Shown: in pieces, positions 50,193 to 59,249 of the stretch
How positions within the stretch are numbered: the first letter of the stretch is position 1
How the letters are laid out: each line of letters starts with the position of its first letter
Assembly: GCA_018268755.1 (NCBI GenBank)
Contig: JAFDVW010000020.1
Span: 26,997 to 90,996, forward strand
Reading direction: 5' to 3'
DNA length: 64,000 bases
Source: Acidobacteriota bacterium
Lineage (GTDB): Bacteria; Acidobacteriota; Terriglobia; Terriglobales; Acidobacteriaceae
The notes under the pieces: model-generated
Databases searched by the model: none
What the model was told of the DNA's origin: nothing
What the model saw: the letters and a program-made list of their open reading frames with translations, nothing else
Program-made: the position numbers and the translations under genes

Positions 50193-50555
50193 TTAAGCCG
50201 CCACCGGATAAGGCACATTCTGTAACACCGACATACGGATGGACGGCGCGTCTGCCGAAGCGCAGACATCGGCCGCACCCACACTCAGGGCCGCGGTCCA
50301 CATCACTTCGTCCGCCAAGCGATGGTTGCAGATGAAGCGGATTCCCGGGTATCTCCGGCACAATCCCGCCAGCTCATCCAGCGAAGCCATCTCGGTGTCG
50401 AAAACTACGACCGCGGGGCGGCTGCCCTGGATGGTGCTTTCCAACTCCTCAAGGGATTCGACAATAGCGACAAGAAAATAACAGGAAAGGGACTCGGCCA
50501 GGGTCTGGGCGAGTCTTCCATTGCCCTGGAAAAGAAGGACCGTGAAACGATCCAT
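50193..50555 (-). CDS. Receiver-like single-domain protein
   Basis: The protein has 120 residues from the ATG at 50555, with AGAGGAAC upstream. Its alternating beta/alpha pattern (FTVLLFQGNGRLAQTLAESL, AVVVFDTEMASLDELAGLCRR, RFICNHRLADEVMWTAALSVGAADVC) resembles a response-regulator receiver. The expected acceptor Asp may be in VFDTEM, but the N-terminal acid pair is replaced by QGNG and the conserved Lys by alanine/serine, so it is a pseudo-receiver. It sits between xseB and ispA. Confidence 0.6.
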   Translation of the reverse strand: MDRFTVLLFQGNGRLAQTLAESLSCYFLVAIVESLEELESTIQGSRPAVVVFDTEMASLDELAGLCRRYPGIRFICNHRLADEVMWTAALSVGAADVCASADAPSIRMSVLQNVPYPVAA

Positions 50556-50664
50556 GATGTTCCTCTGCGTTTCTACCGTCGTCAACGGCACCTGGGCTGC
50601 GCCGATTTACCTGGGAGACGGCGCAGACGTTGAAATCAACGAGCGACGACGAGCGGACCGGGCC

Positions 50665-50904
50665 CTACTTGCGTGCGGAGGCCTTTTCCGCCAGAGGCTC
50701 AAAAGCTTCTGCCTGGAGTTTTCCGTTTTGCTTCAGCAGAATTTCTACTTTGCCTTCGGCTTCTTCCAGCTCTTTGCGGCAGGAAGCGGAGAGCTGCATG
50801 CCTTCTTCAAAGAGAGTGAGGGACTTTTCCAGGGGAACTTCGCCCTTTTCCAGCTCCTGCACAATCTTCTCTAAGCGCTGTAAGCAATCCTCGAACTTAG
50901 GCAA
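50665..50904 (-). CDS. xseB: Exodeoxyribonuclease VII small subunit
   Basis: The protein has 79 residues. The family motifs FEDCLQRLEKIVQELEKGEVPLEKSL and LFEEGMQLSASCRKELEEAE form the two-helix coiled structure that binds XseA. Start is TTG behind CAGGAG; the open frame extends upstream but only this start gives the family N-terminus. XseA is not in this window. Upstream of ispA, as in many bacteria. Confidence 0.9.
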   Translation of the reverse strand: MPKFEDCLQRLEKIVQELEKGEVPLEKSLTLFEEGMQLSASCRKELEEAEGKVEILLKQNGKLQAEAFEPLAEKASARK

Positions 50905-50989
50905 CGGACTTCTCCTGTTCGTATTGTACTGCACCGCGAACCCGGGAATATCGGGGGAAGAGGGTATCTTTTCAGCTGACACAGGGTGG

Positions 50990-51047
50990 CGCGGGCATTC
51001 CTGCCCGCGTATTTTGCCTGCGTATCTCAGGCGGACAGGAGTGTCCG
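50990..51047. repeat. GCGGGC-type hairpin pair
   Basis: CGCGGGCA-TTCC-TGCCCGCG (50990-51009) is followed by GGCGGACA-GGAG-TGTCCGCC near 51028-51047. This pair sits in the gap between the metF-like gene and xseB. The first stem matches the hairpins at 29236 and 32092. Confidence 0.5.
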
Positions 51048-51049
51048 CC

Positions 51050-52912
51050 CTAGCTGTCGGATAATTTCCGGGCTGTGCCCAGGGCTTCGAGCACATCGGC
51101 GGCCGAACTATAGCGGCCCTGGGGCGCGCTGATCTGGGTGCCTTGCACCATATCGCGTACCGCCACCAGCATCTCGCGGGCAATCTGGATGCCTTCCTCA
51201 CGGGCCGCTTCCGGGGTGGCGGCCCGGGCCATGCGTTCCAGAATGGAGTCCGGCACGGAGACCCGCAGTTCATTCTTCATGAACTCCGCATTGCGCACGC
51301 TGACCAGGGGCCAGATGCCCGCCAGCACCGGGATCTTATGGTGGGCGATGCGGCGCAGAAAGTTCTCCAGCAGCGACAGGTCAAATACCGGCTGGGTCAC
51401 GGCATATTCCGCCCCCGCCTCGACCTTGTATTCAAAACGACGAATTTCCTCATCCAGATTGGCCACGCCCGGGTTGGCTCCCACGCCCACCACGAAGGCG
51501 GTGCCGGTCCCGATGCTGTTGCCGCCGATGTCCTGTCCCCGATTGAGGTTGTGCACGATGTTCACCAGGCCGATGGCGTCCACATCGAACACGGCCGTAG
51601 CGTCGGGATAGTTGCCCATCTTGGGCGGATCGCCGGTAATGCAAATCAAATTGTGGATGCCCATGGCCGCCGCGCCCAGCAGGTCCGATTGAATGCCCAG
51701 CACATTGCGATCGCGGCAGGTGTAATGCAGCACCGCCTCGATCCCCACCTGCTCCTGCATCAGCAGGGAAAGCGCCTGATTGCTCATGCGCGCCGAGGCC
51801 CGTGGGCTGTCCGGAATATTGATGGCATCCACTCCCACCGACTTCAGAAACTTAGCGCCATCGATCTCCTTCTGGATATCGATGCCCTTCGGGGGGACGA
51901 TTTCCACCATGGTGGCGAATTCGCCTGCCGCCAGTTTTGCTCCCAGCCGGGAACGCCCTGCCAGGGCCACCGCGGCCACCGCCTGCGGTTCACTTGGCCC
52001 TTTGACCTTCACCACCGAGGTCCGGGTCCGCGCTTCTCCCACCCGCAAAACGGACTTCATGGTATGGATATGCTCCGGCGTCGTTCCACAACAGCCGCCT
52101 ACCAGGCGCGCGCCGGCCGCCACAAATTTGCGGGCATAACTTGCCATGTACTCGGGCGAGCACAGATAAATATTCCGCCCTTCCACGGAGCGGGGAATCC
52201 CCGCGTTGGGCTGCGCCGCCAGGGGCAGGGAAGTCAGCGGCCGCATGCGCTCGATGACGTCCAGCATGTCGACCGGCCCCACACTGCAATTGCAGCCGAT
52301 GACATCCACGCCCCACTCTTCCAGGCGGGGGGTGAAGGTTTCCGGCGTTGAGCCGTCCAGGCAGTTGCCATCTTCGTCAATGGTCACCTGGGCCACGATG
52401 GGCAAATGGGGGGCCACCTCGCGGGCGGCCAGAATGGCTTGGTGCAGCTCTTCCAGATAGCCGAAGGTCTCCATCATGAGGAGATCCACACCGCCTTCCG
52501 CCAGGGCGGCTATCTGCTCGCGGAAAGCATTACGGGCCTCCTCGAAGGAGGTCTTACCCAGCGGTTCAATGCGGATTCCCAGCGGCCCGACCGAGCCCGC
52601 CACCCATAGATCGAAGCTCTTGGCTGCTTGGTGCGCCAGCTGCGCTCCCGCGCGATTGATTTCCCCCACCTGGCTGCTCAGGCCGTGCCGGGCCAGGCGA
52701 AAACTGTTGCCTCCAAAGGTGTTGGTCTCAATGAGCTCAGCCCCGGCCTGCAGGTATTCATGGTGAATGCCACGGATCAATTCGGGCTGCGACAGGTTCA
52801 GCTCGTCATAGCAGCGGTTAATGAAGATCCCTTTGGCATACAGATAGGTCCCCATCGCCCCGTCACAAAGGAGGGGGGATTTAGCCAGCGCTTCTAAAAA
52901 TTTTCCCGGCAT
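51050..52912 (-). CDS. Bifunctional homocysteine S-methyltransferase / methylenetetrahydrofolate reductase
   Basis: The protein has 620 residues from the ATG at 52912; the frame opens slightly earlier at a TTG. The N-terminal BHMT-type barrel (1-300) has DGAMGTYLYAKG, the zinc ligands in IGCNCSVGPVD and GGCCGTTPEH. The C-terminal half (about 320-605) is an MTHFR barrel (TMVEIVPPKGID, LHYTCRDRN, VTQPVFDLSLLE, PVLAGIWPL). The fusion, known from Bacillus YitJ, would join reduction of methylene-THF with methyl transfer to homocysteine for methionine. No SAM riboswitch is seen upstream. Confidence 0.92.
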   Translation of the reverse strand: MPGKFLEALAKSPLLCDGAMGTYLYAKGIFINRCYDELNLSQPELIRGIHHEYLQAGAELIETNTFGGNSFRLARHGLSSQVGEINRAGAQLAHQAAKSFDLWVAGSVGPLGIRIEPLGKTSFEEARNAFREQIAALAEGGVDLLMMETFGYLEELHQAILAAREVAPHLPIVAQVTIDEDGNCLDGSTPETFTPRLEEWGVDVIGCNCSVGPVDMLDVIERMRPLTSLPLAAQPNAGIPRSVEGRNIYLCSPEYMASYARKFVAAGARLVGGCCGTTPEHIHTMKSVLRVGEARTRTSVVKVKGPSEPQAVAAVALAGRSRLGAKLAAGEFATMVEIVPPKGIDIQKEIDGAKFLKSVGVDAINIPDSPRASARMSNQALSLLMQEQVGIEAVLHYTCRDRNVLGIQSDLLGAAAMGIHNLICITGDPPKMGNYPDATAVFDVDAIGLVNIVHNLNRGQDIGGNSIGTGTAFVVGVGANPGVANLDEEIRRFEYKVEAGAEYAVTQPVFDLSLLENFLRRIAHHKIPVLAGIWPLVSVRNAEFMKNELRVSVPDSILERMARAATPEAAREEGIQIAREMLVAVRDMVQGTQISAPQGRYSSAADVLEALGTARKLSDS

Positions 52913-53018
52913 AAAAGAGTCAGAATATTGAGGATACAAGATGACCCAGGGATTTGCATCTGGCCTACTCCGGGCTCGCCGGCGTCCGGGGATAGCAAAT
53001 TTGGTGACACGGCTTTGT

Positions 53019-53024
53019 TATAAT
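53019..53024 (+). promoter_or_regulatory. Candidate -10 element of the lipoprotein gene
   Basis: TATAAT in the context TTGTTATAATCCCG lies 53 nt before the start. TTGGTG at 53001 is too close to be its -35. Confidence 0.3.
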
Positions 53025-53076
53025 CCCGTTTCTTGCATCCAAGTATCTATCCCGTAAGGTCGTTCGGAGTCCCAGG

Positions 53077-54390
53077 TTGAAAAGAATCCTAGTTCTCCTT
53101 TTGTTGGTGGTGATGGCGGTTGCATGTCTGGTTTCCTGCGGAAGCAGCAGTTCTTCCGGCAGCGGGACCTCTACCAGCAAACTGAAATTTCGCGCGTTTG
53201 TCTCCAATCCTTTGCAGGTCACCTCTTTGGGCCCTACGCCGGTGCTCAATATCGTGGATGCCTCGAAGGACCGCGTCTCGCCCTACACCGTGTCTCTGTC
53301 CAGCCTGCTGAGTTCCGGGACGTCTGACCCCGGCATCATGGTGCTGTCGCCGGACAAGAAGTACACCCTGGTGGTCAGCAGCACCGATAACACCGTGGTG
53401 TTGGTGGACAATGCCACCGAAGCCATCGCCAGCAATGGCACTACTTCCATTCCGGCCATTAAATTGCCGGACTTCACCGAGAGCGCCTTGGTGGCGCCTT
53501 TTAGCAGTTTGGGATATGCCGCCGTGCGCAATGCTCCGGTGCAAGGTGGGCAACCCGGCTTGGTGGAAGTGCTGAATCTGACCAACGGCTCGATTGCCGC
53601 CGGCATTCCCGTCCCGGGAGTGCACTACGTGGTGCAGGCCCACAACGGCAACAAGGTTCTGGCGCTCAGCGATACTTCCAACACCATTACGGTGATCTCT
53701 CCCTCGCTGATTGGAGGGGCCACCGACCCGCGCACCTATAGCAGCGGCTTTGATCGTCCCGTCTGGGCGGTTTTCAGCAGTGATGATTCCAAGGCCTATG
53801 TGTTCAACTGCGGGCCCCAGTGCGGGGGAATCGGGCCTTCCGCCAGCATCGCCGTGCTCAATATGAATACCCTGGCCATTGATGCCACCATCCCAGTGCG
53901 TGGCGCTACCTATGGCATCCTCTCCGGCAATACGCTTTACACCGCGGGGACCCCGGCGGGGACCGCTTGCCCCTCGGGTACGGCGGCGGCCAGCTGCGGC
54001 ACCCTCGATATCGTCGACGTGACGACCCAGACGGTGACTCCAGCCGCCATCATCACCGATGGCTATCACAATCGCATGGATCTGGGTTCCAACGGCCGCC
54101 TATTCATTGGCTCGCGCGATTGCAGCGAGATCAATATTCCTGCCTCGGGCAATAATCCCGGCGAATTGCGCGGCTGCCTCAGCATCTACAACACGGCGAA
54201 CTCCAACGTGGTGTTTCCCTCCGACTCCGGCGACGTCACCGGCATCCAGCCCATCACGGGGCGCAATGTGGTGTATGTCTGCCAGGGCGGGGAGCTGCGC
54301 ATCTACGACACCACGACCGATAAGCTTCTGGTTCTCACCAATGTGCCGGACATCATCGGCCAGGCGGTGGACGTGAAGCTGATCGATTGA
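53077..54390 (+). CDS. Beta-propeller (YVTN-like) lipoprotein
   Basis: The protein has 437 residues with a TTG start. The signal ends with the lipobox ACLVSCGSSSS (Cys near 23), so the protein should be lipidated and exported. A Ser/Gly linker is followed by repeated blade-like strands (PGIMVLSPDKKYTLVVSSTDNTVVLVDN, AVFSSDDSKAYVFN, SIAVLNMNTLAIDATIPV, GRNVVYVCQGGELRIYDTTTDKLLVL). Two Cys pairs (FNCGPQCGG, TACPSGTAAASCG) may be disulfides. Likely a surface binding protein; ligand unknown. Confidence 0.75.
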   Translation: MKRILVLLLLVVMAVACLVSCGSSSSSGSGTSTSKLKFRAFVSNPLQVTSLGPTPVLNIVDASKDRVSPYTVSLSSLLSSGTSDPGIMVLSPDKKYTLVVSSTDNTVVLVDNATEAIASNGTTSIPAIKLPDFTESALVAPFSSLGYAAVRNAPVQGGQPGLVEVLNLTNGSIAAGIPVPGVHYVVQAHNGNKVLALSDTSNTITVISPSLIGGATDPRTYSSGFDRPVWAVFSSDDSKAYVFNCGPQCGGIGPSASIAVLNMNTLAIDATIPVRGATYGILSGNTLYTAGTPAGTACPSGTAAASCGTLDIVDVTTQTVTPAAIITDGYHNRMDLGSNGRLFIGSRDCSEINIPASGNNPGELRGCLSIYNTANSNVVFPSDSGDVTGIQPITGRNVVYVCQGGELRIYDTTTDKLLVLTNVPDIIGQAVDVKLID

Positions 54391-54447
54391 GATGGGGATT
54401 CCCGGTTGCTGGTTTTGCCGGTAGCTCTCGAAACTAACCCCTGGGAA

Positions 54448-56982
54448 CTATTTGCTGGGTTCGAGAATTAGCTCGTGTTGTTTCGCCTTCTCCACGGCAC
54501 CCTGCGAGTAGGGAAGCGGAAACGTCGTGCCCTCGTACCAGGCTTTCCATTGGTCCATGTAATAAGGGCTCAAGAAATTTCCCGCCTGCCCGGTCACAAG
54601 GTTCAGAGTGGATTGGTCCCAGTTGGAGAGGTCGGCGGTGAAGCGCTCGGAAGGTCCGTGCTCGGGAGTGACCGCCTTGACGGTGTAGCCGCTGCCGGAT
54701 TGCTCTTTACGCCCCGGCCCGCTCCAGTGGCGAAGCAGGGGAATTCTTCCCAAAATGGGGTGCTGAATTTCGAGGGCATTGCTCCGCCCCCATTGCCAGG
54801 AGTTCAGGTCTTTAGGGGCCTGCGGGCTTTGCACCGCGGCCTCCACGGCGGCGGCGAGCACCTCGTCGTAGTCGGTATAGCCTGCCGGCAGCCAGCGCGC
54901 CGGCTTGAACTGCAGGAGATTTTCCAGCCAAACCGAACGCATGGTCCAGTGATACGACCGCCAACTCAGGGTTGCCGGATCGCCATTCGGCGGACCCAGT
55001 TTGGGCTGCAGCAGCAGGCGGATTAACGCCGTACGCGTCTCGGCGACCAGCGTGGGGGCCGCGGATTTCGCGGTCATGCGCCCGTCCCATTCCCGCAAAA
55101 TGTCCGCCGCCTGGCGGGCCCGTGCCGTGGAGGTCCGGGCATGGTCCACGGCATAGACAAAGCGCTCGGCAAAATAGCGCTCGCCCTCGGAGTAGATGTC
55201 GGTTTGCAACGCCAACATATCGGCGACAGTAAATTTCTTGCCCGATTCGAGCACGCGATAGATTCGCGCCGTGCGCCAGGGTGCTTCCCACTCCACGCTT
55301 AGCGAATAGGGATAGCCATCTGGGGTGATCCGGCCGTTAGCGGTGGCAATCATTCCGGAGGGCGGGTCGTAAATGCTGGGTAGCTTTTCAAAGGGGACGT
55401 ATCCCGTCCACTCGTGCACATCATCACTCCCGTTCACCGGCAGGCTGCCGTCTCCGGTGGCGCGGATGGGGACCTTGCCGGTGGTCTGGTAGCCGATGTT
55501 GCCATCCACGTCGGCATACACGACGTTTTGCCCCGGAGCATCGAGTTCCGCGAAGGCTTTGCGGAACTCCTCCCAGTTCTGGGCGGAGTTTACCGCGAAA
55601 AACGGATTGCGAATACCGTCGTAGAGTGTCCAGCGTAGCGCCAGCTTGCGGCCTTCGCCGGGGACCAGCTCGCTGATAAGGGGGCCATGCCGCGTGATCA
55701 CGACATCGACCGCGACATCCGGCTTGCCCGCCACATGGATCACTTCGTGGCGGTGCTCCGGTTCGCGCCAGCCCTGCGGCGTCTGGTATTTCCCATCCGG
55801 ACCGAAGTTCTCGACGTAGACATCCTCGACCGTCGGGCCCACATTGGTGAATCCCCATGCCACACGCTGGTTATGGCCCACGATGACGTAGGGCATGCCG
55901 GGCAGGGTGACGCCGATGACGTCATAGTTTCCGCTGCGCAGGTGGGCTTCATACCAGAGATTGGGCATCTGGTGGCCAAGATGCATGTCGTTCGACAGCA
56001 GGGGCCCGCCGGTCGCGGTATGGGTCCCCGCCACCACCCAATTGTTCGAGCCCAGCGCCGGCTGCGGGATATCGCTGGAAGCCTCGGAACCCCGTGCCTG
56101 CCCCGAGGGCCAAAGCGAATGGCTCCACGTCCACGCCGCGGGCACGCCTTGCGGCGGCAGGGCGCTCATCTGCACGGGTCGGTCGTCGCCGGTGCCCATC
56201 TCTTCGTCGTCCTCGTCGCCGTCCTGCTCCGGCTCGTCCTCAAAGCTGGCCCGGGAAACGGTGGGCGGCCGGTCGCGCCAGGAGGAATTGACGTACAGGT
56301 CGGCAGTCAGTTCCGGTCCCAGCTTGGCCAGAATTTTTTCCCGCTGCAGCGCGCTTTCATAACTACCGTGATTCAGATCTTTGACCATCTGCGCGGCAAT
56401 TAACGTGGAGTCTTCCGGCAGCCAGGGTTTGGGCGCATAGTGCAGAATGCGGAACTCGATAGGCAGCCGGTTGCGGTGGCTTTCGATGTAGGCGTTGACC
56501 CCGCGGGCATAGGCTTCGATATGGGCGCGGGCCTGCGGCGAGCTGACCTCCAGGGCCTTGCGCGCCGCCTGCCGCATGCCCAGAATGCGTTGCTCACGGT
56601 CCTGTTCGACGTAATCTTCGCCGAAAATCTCCGCCAGTTCACCGCCGGCATAGCGGCGCATGCCGTCCATCTCCCACAAGCGGTCCTGCGCCGTGACGTA
56701 TCCCTGGGCAAAGAACAAGTCGTCGAGGCCGGCCGCTTCGATGGTTGGAACTCCTTGCGGGTTGCGCACTATGCGCACCCGAGCGCTGAGCCCGGGGACC
56801 GGGAGCGTCCCATCCAATTGCGGCAGCGCGGAGTGAACCACCGCGTATAACCACAGCAGTCCGCCGGCTGCGGCCAGGGCAAGAACCAGAAGAACGCGGA
56901 GGAGCATCTTCCCGGCCAGGGAACGGCGGCGGGATTGCACCTCTGGTTCAGGGGAAGAAAAGGATGTAGATGTGGTCACCAT
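54448..56982 (-). CDS. Penicillin acylase family amidase
   Basis: The protein has 844 residues. A transmembrane anchor lies at about 26-50, then the alpha-chain region with RDAQGVPTIEA-like RNPQGVPTIEAAGLDDLFFAQGYVTAQDRLWEMD. A 20-residue acidic spacer (248-267) precedes the autoprocessing site LGSNNWVVAG, where Ser312 becomes the N-terminal nucleophile of the beta chain. LLSNDMHLGHQMPNLWYEAHL and GHNQRVAWGFTN follow. It hydrolyses N-acyl amides, possibly acyl-homoserine lactones or antibiotics. Substrate unclear; the anchor makes it periplasmic. Confidence 0.9.
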   Translation of the reverse strand: MVTTSTSFSSPEPEVQSRRRSLAGKMLLRVLLVLALAAAGGLLWLYAVVHSALPQLDGTLPVPGLSARVRIVRNPQGVPTIEAAGLDDLFFAQGYVTAQDRLWEMDGMRRYAGGELAEIFGEDYVEQDREQRILGMRQAARKALEVSSPQARAHIEAYARGVNAYIESHRNRLPIEFRILHYAPKPWLPEDSTLIAAQMVKDLNHGSYESALQREKILAKLGPELTADLYVNSSWRDRPPTVSRASFEDEPEQDGDEDDEEMGTGDDRPVQMSALPPQGVPAAWTWSHSLWPSGQARGSEASSDIPQPALGSNNWVVAGTHTATGGPLLSNDMHLGHQMPNLWYEAHLRSGNYDVIGVTLPGMPYVIVGHNQRVAWGFTNVGPTVEDVYVENFGPDGKYQTPQGWREPEHRHEVIHVAGKPDVAVDVVITRHGPLISELVPGEGRKLALRWTLYDGIRNPFFAVNSAQNWEEFRKAFAELDAPGQNVVYADVDGNIGYQTTGKVPIRATGDGSLPVNGSDDVHEWTGYVPFEKLPSIYDPPSGMIATANGRITPDGYPYSLSVEWEAPWRTARIYRVLESGKKFTVADMLALQTDIYSEGERYFAERFVYAVDHARTSTARARQAADILREWDGRMTAKSAAPTLVAETRTALIRLLLQPKLGPPNGDPATLSWRSYHWTMRSVWLENLLQFKPARWLPAGYTDYDEVLAAAVEAAVQSPQAPKDLNSWQWGRSNALEIQHPILGRIPLLRHWSGPGRKEQSGSGYTVKAVTPEHGPSERFTADLSNWDQSTLNLVTGQAGNFLSPYYMDQWKAWYEGTTFPLPYSQGAVEKAKQHELILEPSK

Positions 56983-57259
56983 GAGGGAGTCTTCCGATTG
57001 TAGGATTCCCGCCGGGGATTGACAAACATGCAGCGCGGAGACTCACGGGCGGACCAAACGGAAGCGCCGTGGTTTTAGCGGAGTTCGTCCGGGCGGGCGC
57101 GCTTGCCAAGATATGGGGAAGATGGGGAGAGGAAATCTCAATACGGCGGACCTCGCGGCCTCAGTCCTGCTATTGTCCCTTCTCCCCGCGACAATGGTAT
57201 GCTGAGTTCGGTCATGAGGCCGTTGGGGCGGCCTGGTGTTTCGGGAAGCAAACATTCGC

Positions 57260-57760
57260 ATGCTGCAAAAACGAATTGACGATCAGCCCAGCATTTCGCG
57301 GGAAATGATGCGCGAGGCGGAGGAGATCCTCCACCGCCACATCAAGCGGGTGGGGCTCAAGCACACCTCGCAGCGCGATACCATTCTGCGCGCCTTTCTG
57401 GAGACCCGCGAGCATCTCTCCACCGATGAGCTGTATCAGCTGGTCAAAAAGCAGGACCCCAAAATCGGCTTCACCACCGTCTACCGCACCCTGAAGCTGC
57501 TGGCGGAGTGCGGGCTGGCCAGCGAAGTGGCCTTCCACGACGGCATTACCCGCTACGAGCACCAATACAACCGGCGCAGCCATCACCACATGGTGTGTAC
57601 GGAGTGCGGCAGTTCGGTGGAATTCTTCTCTCCCGAGGTCGATAAGCTGGAAGAGGAAATCGGCCGCAAGCACCACTATCAGACCACCCGCCACACTTTT
57701 CAGATTTACGGTCTCTGCGAGGATTGCCGCAAGAAGGCCGCCGGCGGCCGCCCCATCTAA
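57260..57760 (+). CDS. Fur-family metal-dependent repressor
   Basis: The protein has 166 residues from the ATG at 57260 (a GTG at 57236 is possible). The winged helix has KHTSQRDTILRAFLETREHLSTDELYQLVKKQDPKIGFTTVYRTLKLL in parts, and the dimer domain has HHHMVCTECGSSVEF and CEDCRKKAAG, two CxxC structural zinc pairs, with YEHQYNRRSHHH as metal site. The exact group (Fur, Zur or PerR) cannot be chosen. It may respond to iron or peroxide and acts as a repressor. Confidence 0.88.
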   Translation: MLQKRIDDQPSISREMMREAEEILHRHIKRVGLKHTSQRDTILRAFLETREHLSTDELYQLVKKQDPKIGFTTVYRTLKLLAECGLASEVAFHDGITRYEHQYNRRSHHHMVCTECGSSVEFFSPEVDKLEEEIGRKHHYQTTRHTFQIYGLCEDCRKKAAGGRPI

Positions 57761-57763
57761 GTT

Positions 57764-58486
57764 TTACAGCTGTTGTCCCTTTTCCACGCAGGCCTCCGCC
57801 GACCCTTGCCGGTCAAAACGCACCACCCCGGACTGATCAGAACAGAAGGCGCGCACTCCGGTGGTGTTCTGCTGCAATGGGCGGGCCACAATCTGGTAGT
57901 GAGTGTTGGTCTTTCCCGCCGCTGCCGGGCCGCAGGCTTGCAGTCCGAAAACGTATCCATGGTGTGGTGTGCGGACCAGGGAAGCATCCAGCACGCCGGC
58001 CCGGATCAGGCTATCGAAATCGCAGGCGAAACCTGCCTCGGGATGCAACGCGGCATAGCTGGTCTCCGCCTGGTTCAAATAGCGCACCGAGTTGACCGCG
58101 GTGGTCTCATTGGCGGAGAGCCGGGCGCGCAACAGATTAGGAATCGCAATGGCGGCGACGATCAGGATAAGTGGGATAAAGGCCACTCCCAGGTATCCCA
58201 ACACCAGCCCGGTCAAGGCCATGCCGCGACCGCCCAGAGTGCCGGCGCTCTTCTTGATTTGCGAGAGCGAGAGGTGCCCCAGGAACACCGCCACGATAGC
58301 CAGGGGCAGGAGAAAGAAGAAAAAGCCAAAGACCATGCTGGCGATGGCTTTACTGCTGGTCGCGCTGGGAACGGCGGGGGTTAGAACAGGAGAAGCCGGA
58401 GCGGCCGCCCGATCGATGGCATTTCCGCAGAACAGGCAGGTCGTGCTCTTTTCCGGAACCGGACTTTTGCAACGTGGGCATTGCAT
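57764..58486 (-). CDS. Zinc-ribbon, DUF4190-like membrane and pilin-like protein
   Basis: The protein has 240 residues. An N-terminal zinc ribbon (CPRCKSPV, CLFCGNAID) precedes two transmembrane segments (about 46-70 and 88-118, the second ending IAAIAIPNLLRARLSANE). The second helix continues like a type IV pilin helix. The C-terminal globular module (SVRYLNQAETSYAALHPEAG, GVRAFCSDQSGVVRF) matches the one at 6138-6500 of this window. DUF4190 is the nearest family I know. It diverges from the DUF4870-like gene; function unknown. Confidence 0.68.
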   Translation of the reverse strand: MQCPRCKSPVPEKSTTCLFCGNAIDRAAAPASPVLTPAVPSATSSKAIASMVFGFFFFLLPLAIVAVFLGHLSLSQIKKSAGTLGGRGMALTGLVLGYLGVAFIPLILIVAAIAIPNLLRARLSANETTAVNSVRYLNQAETSYAALHPEAGFACDFDSLIRAGVLDASLVRTPHHGYVFGLQACGPAAAGKTNTHYQIVARPLQQNTTGVRAFCSDQSGVVRFDRQGSAEACVEKGQQL

Positions 58487-58644
58487 AACGGCCCCCCGGG
58501 GCCCAAACAGTACCGCCCTTTGCCGGCCTCGTCAACTAGCCTGTTTCGGCCTCCCGGCGGCCTGCCGGGCCCGCCCACGATTCCAATTGCCATGCCGGGT
58601 GAATTTTGATACTTTGCCTCGCACTTCAATTTGAGGGGGGATAT

Positions 58645-59082
58645 ATGGCGTTTTGTAGCAACTGCGGCGCCCAGATCGCCGATGGCACGACAGTTTGTCC
58701 GAATTGCAGCCGGGCGGCAGCTCCGGCGGCCTCCGCCAATGCGGGCGGCTTGAGTGACAATGTCGCCGGCATGCTGGCGTATATCACGATCATTCCCGCG
58801 ATCTTGTTTCTGGTGATGGCCCCCTACAACCGCAGCCGGTTTGTGCGCTTCCATTCCTTCCAGTGCATCTTTCTCTGCATTGCGCTGTTTGCCCTGCATT
58901 TTGCGGTGGCCATCCTGACCGTCGTGCCGATTTTGGTTCTGATCACCTTCCCACTGCATTTTCTGATCGGGGTAGGGGCCTTCATCCTGTGGATTGTGCT
59001 TCTCCTCAAGGCCAATCAGGGACAGATGTTCAAATTGCCGGTGATCGGCGACATGGCGGAGAAGCAGGCCAACGCCGTCTAG
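58645..59082 (+). CDS. Zinc-ribbon membrane protein, DUF4870-like
   Basis: The protein has 145 residues, starts behind GAGGGGGG. A zinc ribbon (FCSNCGAQI, VCPNCSRA) is followed by a linker and three or four transmembrane segments (48-65, 75-100, 100-130: NVAGMLAYITIIPAILFLVM, FLCIALFALHFAVAILTVV). QNR-like YNRSRFVRFHSFQ is the DUF4870 hallmark. The soluble CxxC head faces the cytoplasm. Function unknown. Confidence 0.75.
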   Translation: MAFCSNCGAQIADGTTVCPNCSRAAAPAASANAGGLSDNVAGMLAYITIIPAILFLVMAPYNRSRFVRFHSFQCIFLCIALFALHFAVAILTVVPILVLITFPLHFLIGVGAFILWIVLLLKANQGQMFKLPVIGDMAEKQANAV

Positions 59083-59249
59083 CGCCTGAGCTGCGCCATT
59101 GGGTGGGGCGGGTTCCGGCGCGACCGGGGCTCCTGGGGAAGAGAAAAGCGCTTTTCCCCTCTTGACAGATGCCCTCCCGGAATGTCATTCCTAGTTACTT
59201 TTCACTTTTCGTTCGGGCCCTCCTGTTGAGGGACTGGATGGCCTAGAGG

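Noticed and set aside
52913..53076. SAM or cobalamin riboswitch before the homocysteine methyltransferase/MTHFR gene
   Set aside because: The short leader lacks the conserved riboswitch cores and has no strong hairpin or terminator.
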